This document shows, piece by piece, positions 37,033 through 47,884 of a DNA stretch of 64,000 bases (the first letter of the stretch is position 1; each line of letters opens with the position of its first letter). This DNA comes from Actinoallomurus spadix (GTDB taxonomy: Bacteria; Actinomycetota; Actinomycetes; Streptosporangiales; Streptosporangiaceae). A program made the position numbers and the translations under genes. Under the pieces are notes generated by a model, which saw only the letters and a list, made by a program, of their open reading frames with translations, was not told the DNA's origin and did no database searches. The stretch spans positions 248,001-312,000 of the forward strand of contig NZ_JAMXMX010000003.1 in NCBI RefSeq assembly GCF_024055725.1, written 5' to 3'.

Positions 37033-38079
37033 TCAGACGGACGCGGCCAGCTCCCGTACCTGCTCGATCAGCTTGACGCGGGACTCGTGGTCGGCGGCCA
37101 TGGGCGCGACGTTGAGCGTCGTGACGCCGGACTCCTTCAGCGCCGCCAGCCGGTCGCGGACGAAGCCCTCCGAGCCGATCAGGGAGGTCTTCTGCAGCAG
37201 TTCGTACGGCACCTTGGCCGCGGCCTCGTCCTTCTTCCCGGCGAGGTAGAGGTCCTGGATCTCCTCGGCCTCCTTCTCGTACCCGTAGCGGCGGGCGAGG
37301 TCGTTGTAGAAGTTGCGGCCCTTGGCGCCCATGCCGCCGATGTACAGCGCGGCCATCGGCCGGCCGAGGTCGAGCAGGCCCTCGACGTCGTCGCCGATCG
37401 CCAGGAACGCCTGCGCGACGATGTCCAGCTCACCGAGCGAGGGGTCGCGTTTGGCCTTGCCACGGGCGAGCGCGTCGCCCCAGACGTCACCGGCCTTCTC
37501 CGGAACGTAGAAGATCGGCTCCCAGCCCTCGGCCAGTTCGGCGGTCATCTCGACGTTCTTCGGTCCGAGAGACGCGATGAAGATCGGGATGCGCTCGCGG
37601 ACCGGGTGGTTGATCAGCTTGAGCGGCTTGCCGAGGCCGGTGCCCTCCTCGGCGGGCAGCGGCAGCTTGTAGTACCTGCCGTCGTAGACGAGGCGTTCGC
37701 GGCGCCACACCATGCGGCAGATCTCGATGATCTCCCTGGTCCGCCCGATCGGCGCGGTGTACGGGACGCCGTGCCAGCCCTCGATGACCTGCGGGCCGGA
37801 CGCGCCGAGGCCGAGCACGAACCGCCCGCCGGAGACGTAGTCGAGGCCGGCCGCCGTCATCGCGGTGAGCGTCGGGGTCCGCGAGTAGAGCTGGAGGATG
37901 CCCGAGGCGATCTGCAGCCGCTCGGTCCGCGCCGCGATGAAGCCCATCTGGCTGACCGCGTCGAAGCTGTACGCCTCCGGCACGAACACGATGTCGAGGC
38001 CGGCCTTCTCATAGTCCGCCAGCTCGTCGACGGTCTCCCTGAAACCGCCCGCGTAGTTGAGGGACATCCCGATGCGCAT
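37033..38079 (-). CDS. F420-dependent LLM-class oxidoreductase
   Basis: A 348-residue luciferase-like TIM-barrel enzyme expected to use coenzyme F420. Hallmarks are the MRIGMSLNYAGG start, VFVPEAYSFDAVSQMGFIAART and the RFVLGLGASGPQVIEGWHG loop. Substrate unknown. It sits between aroQ and the Xaa-Pro peptidase gene, whereas those two are normally adjacent, so it looks inserted into the aro-efp operon. Codon use is like its neighbours. Confidence 0.92.
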   Translation of the reverse strand: MRIGMSLNYAGGFRETVDELADYEKAGLDIVFVPEAYSFDAVSQMGFIAARTERLQIASGILQLYSRTPTLTAMTAAGLDYVSGGRFVLGLGASGPQVIEGWHGVPYTAPIGRTREIIEICRMVWRRERLVYDGRYYKLPLPAEEGTGLGKPLKLINHPVRERIPIFIASLGPKNVEMTAELAEGWEPIFYVPEKAGDVWGDALARGKAKRDPSLGELDIVAQAFLAIGDDVEGLLDLGRPMAALYIGGMGAKGRNFYNDLARRYGYEKEAEEIQDLYLAGKKDEAAAKVPYELLQKTSLIGSEGFVRDRLAALKESGVTTLNVAPMAADHESRVKLIEQVRELAASV

Positions 38080-38168
38080 GTCGCCGCTCCTGATCCTGAC
38101 CTGAACCGCCGAGTAACCGAATGACGTTCAGTCTTACCGTACCCGGGGCGGTCCCGGCATCCCCGGTG

Positions 38169-38615
38169 TCAGTTCCCGCTCTCCGCGAGGAGCTCGGCGA
38201 TCGCCTGCAGCGCCAGCACGTACGACAGGAACCCGAAACCGGCGATCGTGCCCGTCGCCACCCCCGCGACGACCGAGTTGTGCCGGAACTCCTCCCGGGC
38301 CGCCGGGTTGGACAGGTGCACCTCGATCAGGGGGGCGGTGCGCTGCGCGATGGCGTCGCGCACGGCGTACGAGTAGTGCGTGAACGCCGCCGGGTTCAGC
38401 ACGACCGGGATCCTGCCGTCGGCGGCCTCGTGCAGCCACGAGAGCAGCTCGGCCTCGTCGTCGGTCTGGCGCACCTCCGCGTGCAGGCCCAGCCGCCGCG
38501 CGGTGTCCCGGCACAGCGCGGTGAGGGCCTCGAAGTCCGCCGCGCCGTACACGTCGGGTTCGCGGCTGCCCAGCCTGCCGAGGTTCGGCCCGTTCAGGAC
38601 GAAGACCTCACTCAT
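38169..38615 (-). CDS. aroQ: 3-dehydroquinate dehydratase, type II
   Basis: Third shikimate step: dehydrates 3-dehydroquinate. The 148-residue dodecameric-type protein has GPNLGRLGSREPDVYG (usual GPNLNLLG; catalytic Arg and Tyr kept), NPAAFTHYSYAVRDAI and EVHLSNPAAREEFRHNS. It starts 31 bases after aroB. Confidence 0.95.
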   Translation of the reverse strand: MSEVFVLNGPNLGRLGSREPDVYGAADFEALTALCRDTARRLGLHAEVRQTDDEAELLSWLHEAADGRIPVVLNPAAFTHYSYAVRDAIAQRTAPLIEVHLSNPAAREEFRHNSVVAGVATGTIAGFGFLSYVLALQAIAELLAESGN

Positions 38616-38646
38616 CGACCGCCCGCCTCCGTCCGTCGCCCGGCGC

Positions 38647-40207
<1,561 letters not shown>

Positions 40208-40211
<4 letters not shown>

Positions 40212-41386
40212 TTGATCACCAGCGTTGAGAGGTAGCCCTGCAGATTACGCGCCGTCTCCTCGACGGAGTCGCCGCCGAACTTCTCGACCACGGCTTCGGC
40301 CAGCACCAGCGCCACCATCGCCTCGGCGACGACCCCGGCCGCGGGGACCGCGGTCACGTCACTGCGCTGGTTGATCGCCTTGGCCGGCTCCCCGGTCGTC
40401 ACGTCCACCGTGTCCAGCGCGCGCGGCACGGTCGAGATCGGCTTCATCGCGGCCCGGACCCGGACCGGATCGCCGGTCGTCATGCCGCCCTCGATGCCGC
40501 CGGCGCGCGCGGTCCGCCGCCGGATGCCCTCGGGGGTGTTCTCGATCTCGTCGTGCGCCCGCGAACCGGGGCGGCGTGCGGTGGTGAACCCGTCGCCGAC
40601 CTCCACGCCCTTGATCGCCTGGATGCCCATCAGGGCCCCGGCCAGGCGGGCGTCGAGCCTCCGGTCCCAGTGCACGTGGCTGCCCAGGCCGGGCGGCAGG
40701 CCGTAGGCGATGACCTCCACCACGCCGCCGAGCGTGTCACCGGCCTTGCGGAGCTCGTCGATGTGGGCGACCATCGCGGCGCTCGTCTCCGGATCGGCGC
40801 AGCGCACCGGGTCCGCGTCGATCCGCTCCAGGTCGTCGGGGCCGGGAAGCACGCCGTCCGGCGCGGCGATCTCGCCGAGCGCCACGACGTGGCTGACGAT
40901 CCGGGTGCCCGCGACCTGCGCCAGGAACGCCTTGGCCACCTCGCCGATCGCGACGCGCGCGGCGGTCTCGCGGGCGCTGGCCCGCTCCAGGATCGGCCGG
41001 GCGTCGTCGAAGCCGTACTTCTGCATGCCCGCAAGGTCGGCGTGGCCGGGCCGGGGCCGGGACAGCGGGGCGTTGCGCGCCTGGGCGGCCAGCTCGTCCG
41101 CGTCCACCGGATCGGCCGCCATGACCGTCTCCCACTTCGGCCACTCACTGTTGGCGACCTCGATCGCCACCGGGCCGCCCTGCGTGCGGCCGTGCCGGAT
41201 CCCGCCGACGACCGTCACCTTGTCCTGCTCGAACTTCATGCGGGCGCCCCGCCCGTGTCCGAGCCGGCGGCGGCGCAGCGCCTCGGCGATGTCGGCCGAG
41301 GTCACCTGGACCCCGGCGGGCAGCCCTTCCATGATCGCGACGAGGGCCGGGCCATGAGACTCCCCCGCGGTCAACCAGCGCAGCAT
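40208..41386 (-). CDS. aroC: Chorismate synthase
   Basis: Last shikimate step: FMN-dependent removal of phosphate from EPSP. The 392-residue product has [44 protein letters not shown] and [18 protein letters not shown] start at ATG 41386, which opens the family N-terminus and follows GAAGGA; a longer frame upstream is spurious. First gene of the aro run. Confidence 0.97.
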
Positions 41387-41462
41387 GAGGTGAATCCTTC
41401 CATCCCCACGGAAGGCTACGCGCAACTGTCCGCAGCCTGAGACGACCCCACCCCGCGACGGG

Positions 41463-42128
41463 TCAGGGGAAGCGGTGGAAGGGGAAGCGGCGGCGGGGGA
41501 AGAAGAAGCGGCGGCCGCGGACGCGGGGCAGCCCGACACGCGGCGGCCGGACGGCCCGGTCGACGCAGATGACCCGGCGGCCGCGCCAGTCCACGCCCTC
41601 GAAGTACGGGTCGAAGTGGCAGCCCATGGAGAGTTCGGGCCAGCCGATCCATCCGGTGAACTCCAGGTTGGGGCTCTCCCGGAACGGCCGGCCCCGGCGG
41701 AACCGGTTCCTGAACGAGTCGTTCGCGTTCTGCCCGTCGCCGTTCGTTCCGTTGTCCTCCGGCGCGATGACGACCGTCTCTCCACCGGCGGCCGTGCCCG
41801 CCGGGCTCGGGGACGGCGTCTCCGCCGGGGCGGCGGACGGGGACGGCGACGCGATGTTGACGTTGTCACCCCCGCCGGCCGTGGCCGCCGGGCTGGGCGA
41901 CGCGGACGGCGACGCGGACGGCGACGCGATGATGACGGTCTCTCCGCCGCCGGCCGTCGCCGGGCCTGCGGCCGGGGACGGTGAGGTACGCGGCCCGGCT
42001 CCCCGCCGCGCCGGTCCGGCCGCGGATGCGGGGTACGCGGCGGCCGGCGCCGTCTCCCACGACGTCATGGCCGGAAGCAGCCCGGCCGAGCCGGCGGTCA
42101 GCACGGCGATCCACCTGCGAGCAGTCAA
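41463..42128 (-). CDS. Secreted protein with repeated GGGETVIIA motifs
   Basis: I do not recognise this 221-residue protein. A signal peptide covers about the first 35 residues (basic start, hydrophobic stretch, [10 protein letters not shown]). Residues about 58-122 repeat [20 protein letters not shown] and [10 protein letters not shown], joined by Ser-Pro-Ala spacers that look like a cell-wall linker. The C-terminus has two Cys residues (MGCHFDPYF and VICVD, a likely disulfide) and a very basic Arg/Phe-Pro tail. TTG 42128 follows GAGGGGCGA. It sits between the prepilin-peptidase-like gene and aroC, an unusual insertion. A structural or adhesive surface role is a guess. Confidence 0.7.
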   Translation of the reverse strand: MTARRWIAVLTAGSAGLLPAMTSWETAPAAAYPASAAGPARRGAGPRTSPSPAAGPATAGGGETVIIASPSASPSASPSPAATAGGGDNVNIASPSPSAAPAETPSPSPAGTAAGGETVVIAPEDNGTNGDGQNANDSFRNRFRRGRPFRESPNLEFTGWIGWPELSMGCHFDPYFEGVDWRGRRVICVDRAVRPPRVGLPRVRGRRFFFPRRRFPFHRFP

Positions 42129-42267
42129 TTGTCGCCCCTCATCCGATCGATCCCGTTAAGACGGGTTCAGCGCGCCGCCTTCGCCCGGGCAAGGCCGCCC
42201 GGTCGGGATACCCGCCCAGGGTCAAGGGGCGTTCCACGCGAGGGCAAAGAGGCGGTCCGGCGTGGTC

Positions 42268-42831
42268 TCAGGGGTGCGCGAGCACCGCCACCAGCACTCC
42301 GGCCAGCATGAACGGCCCGTATGGGATCTGGGTCTTGAGCGTCGCCCGACGGCTCGCCAGGAGCGCGAGCGACCACACCGCCGCGACGACGTACCCGGCG
42401 CCCACCCCGAGGACCCAGCCCGCGAGGCCGAGCCAGCCCAGGTACAGCCCGAGCACGCCCGCCAGCTTCACATCGCCCAGGCCGATCTGGTTCGGCGCGA
42501 TGAGCCACTGCAGGGCGTACAGCGCGAACAGCGCCGCCATGCCGAGCAGCGCGTGCGTGAACCGCGTGCCGCCGCGGTCGGTGAAGAGGGCAGCGAGGCC
42601 GAGCAGCAGCAGGCCGGCGGCGTACGACGGGAGCGTCACCGGGTCGGGCAGCCGCTTGAGCGCGACGTCGATGAACGCCAGCGCGACGCCGGCCACGGCG
42701 AGGTACCCGAACGCCGGGAGGTCGGGCGCCGGGCCGACCCGCCACGCGACGAGCGCGAGGACGAGCACGGCGACCGTGGTGACGGCGAGCCGCCGCCGGA
42801 GCACCGGCTCGGCCCAGTCGGGGGTGGTCAC
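42268..42831 (-). CDS. A24-type prepilin peptidase-like membrane protein
   Basis: A 187-residue membrane protein with about six helices. The two catalytic aspartates of the type IV prepilin peptidase family are present: D55 in AFIDVALKRLPD and D120 in GLGDVKLAG (the GxGD motif). The N-terminal methylase domain with its Cys cluster is missing, as in TadV/FppA-like short forms. No pilin or secretion ATPase genes are nearby. It starts 9 bases after the SseB-like gene. In actinobacteria such a gene commonly stands near aroC. Confidence 0.85.
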   Translation of the reverse strand: MTTPDWAEPVLRRRLAVTTVAVLVLALVAWRVGPAPDLPAFGYLAVAGVALAFIDVALKRLPDPVTLPSYAAGLLLLGLAALFTDRGGTRFTHALLGMAALFALYALQWLIAPNQIGLGDVKLAGVLGLYLGWLGLAGWVLGVGAGYVVAAVWSLALLASRRATLKTQIPYGPFMLAGVLVAVLAHP

Positions 42832-42840
42832 CCGGGCAGA

Positions 42841-43527
42841 TTAACCGCGGACGACGCCGATCTCGACGCCTCCGGACACGTGCCCGCGGAGGCGTTCGGC
42901 GAGGCGGTCCGCGGCGGTCCGTACCTGCTCCGCGCCGGCGCCGTCGGCCAGCCGGAGGCGCACGGCGAGTTCGGCCCGCTCCCCGGGCTCCACGCGCACG
43001 CCGGTGATGCCCGGCAGGCCGTCGACCGCCCCGTGCACGGCCATCAGGACGTCGGGGTCCTCGTGCGGCGCGGTGATCGCGCCGCCGTTCGCGAGCACGT
43101 GCAGCCGGGCGCCTTCGATGGCGTACGGGACGGGGCCCGCGACGTCGACGACGAGCGCGTCGGCGGACTCGTCGACGGCGGCCTGGCACGCCTGCCGGGC
43201 GTGCACCGCGACGGGCCGGGCGTCCGGGCGCCAGCGGGCGAGGCTCTCGGTGGAGGTGAAGGCCAGGACCGCGCGCCGGCCGTCCTGCCCGACGAGGGTG
43301 GGGAGCGCCATCTCGCTCTCCTTCTCCCGCCGCAGGCCGTCGACGGTCTCGTCCTCGGTCAGCACGGCGACGACCGGGACGAGCAGGCGGGTATCGGCGA
43401 GCGCCGCGAGCACGGCCCGCTCCCCCGCGCGGCCCTCGGCGTAGTCGCTGAGCGCCCGCTCGACCTCGGCGGGCGTGCGCCCGTCGTCGTCGGGGAACTG
43501 TGGCTGCGGGATGCGGTGTCCGGACAC
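42841..43527 (-). CDS. SseB-family protein
   Basis: A 228-residue cytosolic protein. Residues about 25-125 match the SseB N-terminal domain (LLVPVVAVLTEDE, then LPTLVGQDGRRAVLAFTSTESLARW). The C-terminal part (VRVEPGERAELAVRLRLADG) is also typical of actinobacterial members. Function unknown. I start at GTG 43527 (SGHRIPQPQFPDDDG); the frame further upstream runs antisense to the aminotransferase gene. Confidence 0.85.
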   Translation of the reverse strand: MSGHRIPQPQFPDDDGRTPAEVERALSDYAEGRAGERAVLAALADTRLLVPVVAVLTEDETVDGLRREKESEMALPTLVGQDGRRAVLAFTSTESLARWRPDARPVAVHARQACQAAVDESADALVVDVAGPVPYAIEGARLHVLANGGAITAPHEDPDVLMAVHGAVDGLPGITGVRVEPGERAELAVRLRLADGAGAEQVRTAADRLAERLRGHVSGGVEIGVVRG

Positions 43528-43562
43528 GACAGCCCAGCGTATCCGAGCCCCGCGACCGGCCG

Positions 43563-44732
43563 TCAGAGACGGCGCAGCCGCTCGACGGCCTCGTCGATCA
43601 CCTCGTCGCGCTTGCAGAAGGCGAACCGGACGTACGGGTCGCCGGCGTCGGAGTCGTAGAACACCTGCGTCGGGATGGCGACGATGCCGGCGCGCTCGTG
43701 CAGGGCGGTGACGAACTCCCGCCCGTCGCCGAACCCGAGCGGGCGCACGTCGGCCTGGACGAAGTAGGTGCCCTGCGGCCGGAACGTCGTGAGCCCGGCG
43801 GCGGTGAGCCCGTCGCTGAGCCGGTCGCGCTTGGCGCGCAGCGACACGCGCAGGTCCTCGGCCCACTCGCGTTCCTCGCGCAGCGCGTACGCGACCGCGC
43901 GCTGGTAGGGGGCACTGGCGGTGAACGTGAGGAACTGCTTGACCGTCTGCACCGCGCGTACGAACCGCGGCGGGGCGGTGATCCAGCCGACCTTCCAGCC
44001 GGTGACCGAGAAGGTCTTGCCGGCCGAGGAGATCGCGACCGTGCGCTCGCGCATGCCGGGCAGGGTCGCGAGCGGCACGTGCGCGGCCGGGCCGTCGTAG
44101 GTCAGGTACTCGTAGACCTCGTCGGTGACGGCGATGAGGTCGTGTTCACGGCAGACGTCCGCGATGATCTCCAGCTCCTCGCGGGTGAACACCGTGCCGG
44201 TCGGGTTGTGCGGGGAGTTCAGGAGCAGCACCCGGGTGCGCGGCGTCACGGCGGCGCGCAGCTCGCCGGCGTCGAACGTGAACCGCCCGCCGTCGGGCCG
44301 CAGCGTGACCGGCCGGCGCACGCCGCCGGCCAGCGCGATGATCGCCGCGTACGAGTCGTAGTAAGGCTCGAAGACGACGACCTCCTCCCCGGTCTCGACG
44401 AGGGCGAGGATGACTGCGGCGATCGCCTCGGTGGCGCCGACGGTGACGAGGACCTCGCCGTCGGGGTCGTACGTCAGGCCGTAGCGGTCCGCGCGCTGCG
44501 CGGCGACGGCCTCCCGCAGCTCCGGCAGGCCGGGGCCGGGCGGGTACTGGTTCGCGCCGCCCATGATGGCCTCGGCCGCGGTCTCCAGCAGCTTGGCCGG
44601 GCCGTCGGTGTCCGGGAAGCCCTGGCCCAGATTGATCGCGCCGGTGCGGATCGCCAGCGCCGTCATCTCCGCGAACACGGTGGTGCCGAAGCCCTGCATG
44701 CGGGCGACGAGCGGGTCGTTCTCAAGGGTCAC
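43563..44732 (-). CDS. PLP-dependent aminotransferase, DapC-like
   Basis: A 389-residue class I/II aminotransferase. It has INLGQGFPDTDGP, NQYPPGPGLPELREAV, the NSPHNPTG loop, the ITDEVYEYL block and the PLP lysine in SSAGKTFSVTGWKVGW. It closely resembles mycobacterial Rv0858c, annotated DapC (N-succinyldiaminopimelate aminotransferase). That would suit the meso-DAP wall implied by MurE, but related enzymes act on kynurenine or methionine-type substrates. GTG start; divergent from the nitrilase gene. Confidence 0.9.
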   Translation of the reverse strand: MTLENDPLVARMQGFGTTVFAEMTALAIRTGAINLGQGFPDTDGPAKLLETAAEAIMGGANQYPPGPGLPELREAVAAQRADRYGLTYDPDGEVLVTVGATEAIAAVILALVETGEEVVVFEPYYDSYAAIIALAGGVRRPVTLRPDGGRFTFDAGELRAAVTPRTRVLLLNSPHNPTGTVFTREELEIIADVCREHDLIAVTDEVYEYLTYDGPAAHVPLATLPGMRERTVAISSAGKTFSVTGWKVGWITAPPRFVRAVQTVKQFLTFTASAPYQRAVAYALREEREWAEDLRVSLRAKRDRLSDGLTAAGLTTFRPQGTYFVQADVRPLGFGDGREFVTALHERAGIVAIPTQVFYDSDAGDPYVRFAFCKRDEVIDEAVERLRRL

Positions 44733-44809
44733 CGGATCAGCGTAAGTGAACGAGGCTCCGGCGCCGGAGATCGGTACGGTGGTGGAAGGACGAGATGAGG
44801 AGGCCCGTC

Positions 44810-45601
44810 ATGCGGATCGCCCTGTGCCAGATCCCGGTCGGCGACGACCCCAAGGAGAACCTGGAGCATGTCCTGGAGGCGCTCGCCGTCGCCTCGGAGG
44901 CCGACCTGGCGATCTTCCCGGAGGCGGTGCAGGTGCGGTTCGGCCGCGCCATGGCCGCGGCGGCCGAGCCCCTCGACGGTCCCTGGGTGAGCACGCTGGC
45001 CGAGGCGGCGCGCAGGCACCGTACGGCCGTGATCGCGGGGGTGTTCGAGCCGGCGCCCGACGGACGGGTGTACAACACCGCGGTCGCGATCGACACCGAC
45101 GGCCGCCGGGCGGGCGCCTACCGCAAGATCCATCTGTTCGACGCGTTCGGATTCCGCGAGTCGGAGCTGATCGCGCCCGGGGACACACCCGTGGTGGTCG
45201 AGCTCGCCGGGGCGCGGATCGGCCTGATCACCTGCTACGACCTGCGCTTCCCCGAGCTGGCCAGGGCGCTCGTCGACCGCGGCGCCGACCTGCTGACCGT
45301 GATCGCCTCCTGGGCGCAGGGCAACTTCAAGGAGGAGCACTGGGTCACGCTCGTCCGCGCCCGCGCCATCGAGAACACCGTCTGGACGGCCGCCGTCGAC
45401 AAGGCCCCGGACCCGCCGCAGGCGCCGGGCGGCGCGATCGGGGTGGGACGCAGCCTGCTCGTGGACCCGATGGGCACGGTGCAGACCGACCTGGGGCCGT
45501 TCCCGGGCGTGCGCGTGGTGGAGATCGACGACGTGGTCACCGAACACGTGCGGAAGACCCTCCCCGCGCTGGAACACCGCCGCCCCGACCTGTTCGGCTG
45601 A
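44810..45601 (+). CDS. Carbon-nitrogen hydrolase (nitrilase superfamily)
   Basis: A 263-residue amidase with the Glu-Lys-Cys triad intact: E38 (FPEAVQVRF), K106 (YRKIHLFDAF) and C142 (ITCYDLRFPE). It resembles omega-amidase and deaminated-glutathione amidase types, which repair or recycle alpha-keto acid amides made by aminotransferases; a divergent aminotransferase gene is next door. ATG 44810 has GAGGAGG six bases ahead, better than ATG 44795. Its last 65 bases overlap the convergent permease gene. Confidence 0.92.
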   Translation: MRIALCQIPVGDDPKENLEHVLEALAVASEADLAIFPEAVQVRFGRAMAAAAEPLDGPWVSTLAEAARRHRTAVIAGVFEPAPDGRVYNTAVAIDTDGRRAGAYRKIHLFDAFGFRESELIAPGDTPVVVELAGARIGLITCYDLRFPELARALVDRGADLLTVIASWAQGNFKEEHWVTLVRARAIENTVWTAAVDKAPDPPQAPGGAIGVGRSLLVDPMGTVQTDLGPFPGVRVVEIDDVVTEHVRKTLPALEHRRPDLFG

Positions 45602-46910
45602 CCCGGTACCGCAGGGCGACCAGGACGAGCCCGATCAGGAGCCAGGCGCCGCCGACGATCTTCGCCATCGTGGTCGCCGACACGATGATCCAGATCGAGA
45701 CGGCGGCGCCCGCGGCCGGCACGAGCAGGTGCGGCAGCCACGCCCGGCTCCGCCGGCGTACGACGAAGTATCCGGCGACCGACGCGTGCAGCAGGGTGAA
45801 GGCGACGAGGGCGCCGATGTTCACGATCGACACGAGCACGTCGAGGCCGTTGGACAGCCAGGCCGCCCAGATCGACACGACGGCCGCCACGCCCGCCGTC
45901 GTGAGGAGCGCCGCCCGCGGCACCCGGGTGCGGGAGTCGACGGTCGCGAGCGCCTTGGGCAGGCCGTGGTCGCGGGCCATCCCGTACATCAGCCGGGACG
46001 CGGCCGCGACCGCGGACATCGCGGAGAACGCCGGGCCGACGCCCTTCACGACGACGAACGCCAGGTGGAGCCAGGACCCGAAGGCGGTGTCGGTCATCGT
46101 GTAGAACGCCGTGCCCTGCTCGGCGGGCGCGGCCGCGAGGTGGCGGGGGCTCATGGGCATGAGCAGCCCCGCCAGGTACGTCTGGACGACGAACAGCAGG
46201 CCGGCGAGGGCCAGGCAGAACAGGACCGCGCGGCCGACCTGGCGCTCGTCGCCGGTGTTCTCCTCGGCGAAGGAGGCGATCCCGTCGAAGCCGAGGAAGG
46301 ACAGCACGGCGACGGAGACGGCCCCCATGACGGCGGGCGCGGTCATCCCGCCGGCGCCGCCGAACGGCGACGTCCACGGCCGGGCCGGGCCGTGCGCGAT
46401 CAGTACGGCGATCGCGGCGACCACGAAGACCGCCAGCAGCACGATCTCGATCACCAGCACGACGAACCCGACCCGCGCGGCGAGGCGGACGCCGGCCAGG
46501 TTGAACGCCGTGGTCAAGGCGAACGCGACCGCGGTGAAGACCCAGGCGGGCACCGAGGGCACCTGCGAGTGCAGGGCGATCCCGCAGAACAGGTACGCCA
46601 CCGCGGGGATCAGGAGGTAGTCCAGCATCGCCATCCAGCCGGCCAGCAGCCCCGCCGGCCGGCCGAGCCCCGCGCTGGCGTAGGCGAACACCGAACCGGC
46701 GTTCGGGATCCGGCGCGACATCTGCGCGTACGACAGGGCGGTGAAGCCCATCGCGACCGTCGCGACCAGGTAGACGAGGGCGACCGCCCCGGAGCTCTTG
46801 GCGTCGAGGACGCCGAAGACGCCCACCGGCGCGAGCGGGCCGATGAACAGCAGCCCGTAGACGATGAGGTCGCGCAGCGACAGGCTGCGGCGAAGTGCCT
46901 GCGGCTCCAA
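45537..46910 (-). CDS. APC-superfamily amino acid permease
   Basis: A 457-residue transporter with about twelve membrane helices. The APC pattern is clear: GPLAPVGVFG in helix 1, the FLGFDGIASFAEE segment in helix 6, and an AFSAMSAVAAASRLMYGMARDHGLP loop. Substrate unknown. TTG 46910 follows GGGAGAT. Its final 22 codons run into the nitrilase gene on the other strand and are basic and low-complexity, so the stop may have drifted. Confidence 0.9.
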   Translation of the reverse strand: MEPQALRRSLSLRDLIVYGLLFIGPLAPVGVFGVLDAKSSGAVALVYLVATVAMGFTALSYAQMSRRIPNAGSVFAYASAGLGRPAGLLAGWMAMLDYLLIPAVAYLFCGIALHSQVPSVPAWVFTAVAFALTTAFNLAGVRLAARVGFVVLVIEIVLLAVFVVAAIAVLIAHGPARPWTSPFGGAGGMTAPAVMGAVSVAVLSFLGFDGIASFAEENTGDERQVGRAVLFCLALAGLLFVVQTYLAGLLMPMSPRHLAAAPAEQGTAFYTMTDTAFGSWLHLAFVVVKGVGPAFSAMSAVAAASRLMYGMARDHGLPKALATVDSRTRVPRAALLTTAGVAAVVSIWAAWLSNGLDVLVSIVNIGALVAFTLLHASVAGYFVVRRRSRAWLPHLLVPAAGAAVSIWIIVSATTMAKIVGGAWLLIGLVLVALRYRVSRTGRGGGVPARGGSSARVR

Positions 46911-46990
46911 AAGGGATCTCCCGGGGGGATTCGGATGTACCCGTATGTCGGAATGTATCCGCCCGCGATTCGGGACCCCAAAGCGTTTTA

Positions 46991-47017
46991 CCAGGTCAGA
47001 TGGTTTCCATGACCTGG
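46991..47017. promoter_or_regulatory. Inverted repeat upstream of the permease gene
   Basis: CCAGGTCA plus TGG pairs with CCA plus TGACCTGG around a TTT loop, with a two-base GA bulge (11-bp stem). It lies 81 bases before the permease start and beyond the end of the DsbA-like gene. It could be an operator or a processed hairpin; no T-run follows in either direction. Confidence 0.45.
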
Positions 47018-47039
47018 GACCGGCTCACTCGCCCCGCTT

Positions 47040-47160
47040 GCCCCAGCGGACCCGCCTGTGCCCGCCCGCGGGCCTGGGCGCGGGCCCGGCGGACCGGGCA
47101 CGGATCAGACGCGGGCCGGGCGCGGGCCTGGGCGCGGGGCAGGCGCGGGGCGGGCGCGGA
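47040..47160. repeat. GC-rich degenerate repeat tract
   Basis: GCGCGGGCCTGGGCGCGGG appears twice with intervening GCGGGC and GGGGCGC motifs, between the DsbA-like and permease genes. It looks like slippage-prone filler. I see no gene in it. Confidence 0.55.
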
Positions 47161-47778
47161 TCAGGAGGCCTTGGCGGCGACCTCCGCGAGGGCGCTGCCG
47201 AAGAACTCCCGTGACTGCGCCCCGGACACCGCCCAGGTGCCCTCGAAGACGAAGAACGGGACGCCGGTGACACCGATCGCCCGCGCCGTCTCCAGCTGCG
47301 CGGTGACCGCCGCGTCGCCCTCCCCCGCCGCGAGGCGCTCCGCCACACCCGCCAGACCGGCCTCGGCGGCGAGCTCGGCGAGCGCCCCGTGGTCGTTCAG
47401 GTCCCGGCCCTCGGCGTGGTGGGCACGGAAGAGCCGGCCCACGACGGCGTCCTGGACACCCGCCTCACCGGCCAGCGCGATCACGCGGTGCGCGTCCCGG
47501 GTGTTGGCGCTCAGCGCCTTCTCCGGCGCGTACGGCAGGCCCTCGGCCGCCATCAGCTCCCGCATCCGCGCGTGCGCCTCGGCGACGCGGTCGGCGCCGC
47601 CGAACTTCCCGGCGAGGGCGTCGTCCATCAGCCCGCCGCCGGAGGCGCCGGGATCGAGCTGGTACGGCCGCCAGGTGACGTTCACCTCGCCGCCGAAGTC
47701 GCGGACGGCGGCCTCGAACCGCGCCCGTCCCAGGTAACACCAGGGGCATACGACATCCGAGAAGATCTCAACATTCAC
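47161..47778 (-). CDS. DsbA-family (FrnE-like) thiol oxidoreductase
   Basis: A roughly 205-residue protein of the DsbA/FrnE (2-hydroxychromene-isomerase-like) group. It has the CPWC active site in FSDVVCPWCYLGR and the cis-Pro loop TGVPFFVFEGTWAVSGAQ. No signal peptide, so it acts in the cytosol. Family members are oxidoreductases linked to stress or polyketide pathways. GTG 47778 opens at NVEIFSDVV, the usual family start; ATG 47811 gives 11 more residues. Confidence 0.9.
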   Translation of the reverse strand: MNVEIFSDVVCPWCYLGRARFEAAVRDFGGEVNVTWRPYQLDPGASGGGLMDDALAGKFGGADRVAEAHARMRELMAAEGLPYAPEKALSANTRDAHRVIALAGEAGVQDAVVGRLFRAHHAEGRDLNDHGALAELAAEAGLAGVAERLAAGEGDAAVTAQLETARAIGVTGVPFFVFEGTWAVSGAQSREFFGSALAEVAAKAS

Positions 47779-47884
47779 AACGGTTGGCAACCGGCCCGGC
47801 GGTACGCGCATTCCACCGGCCGCACGGCCGTCTCAGGTGGATACGCTGGGGAACTCGATATCACCGACAATGAGAGACATCCCC

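Noticed and set aside
42129-42267. Short intergenic stretch between the secreted protein and prepilin peptidase genes as a regulatory element
   Set aside because: I see only GC-rich sequence with no clear promoter, palindrome or gene.
47040-47160. GC repeat tract as a possible CRISPR or promoter array
   Set aside because: Units are short and irregular with no unique spacers; simple repeat slippage explains it.
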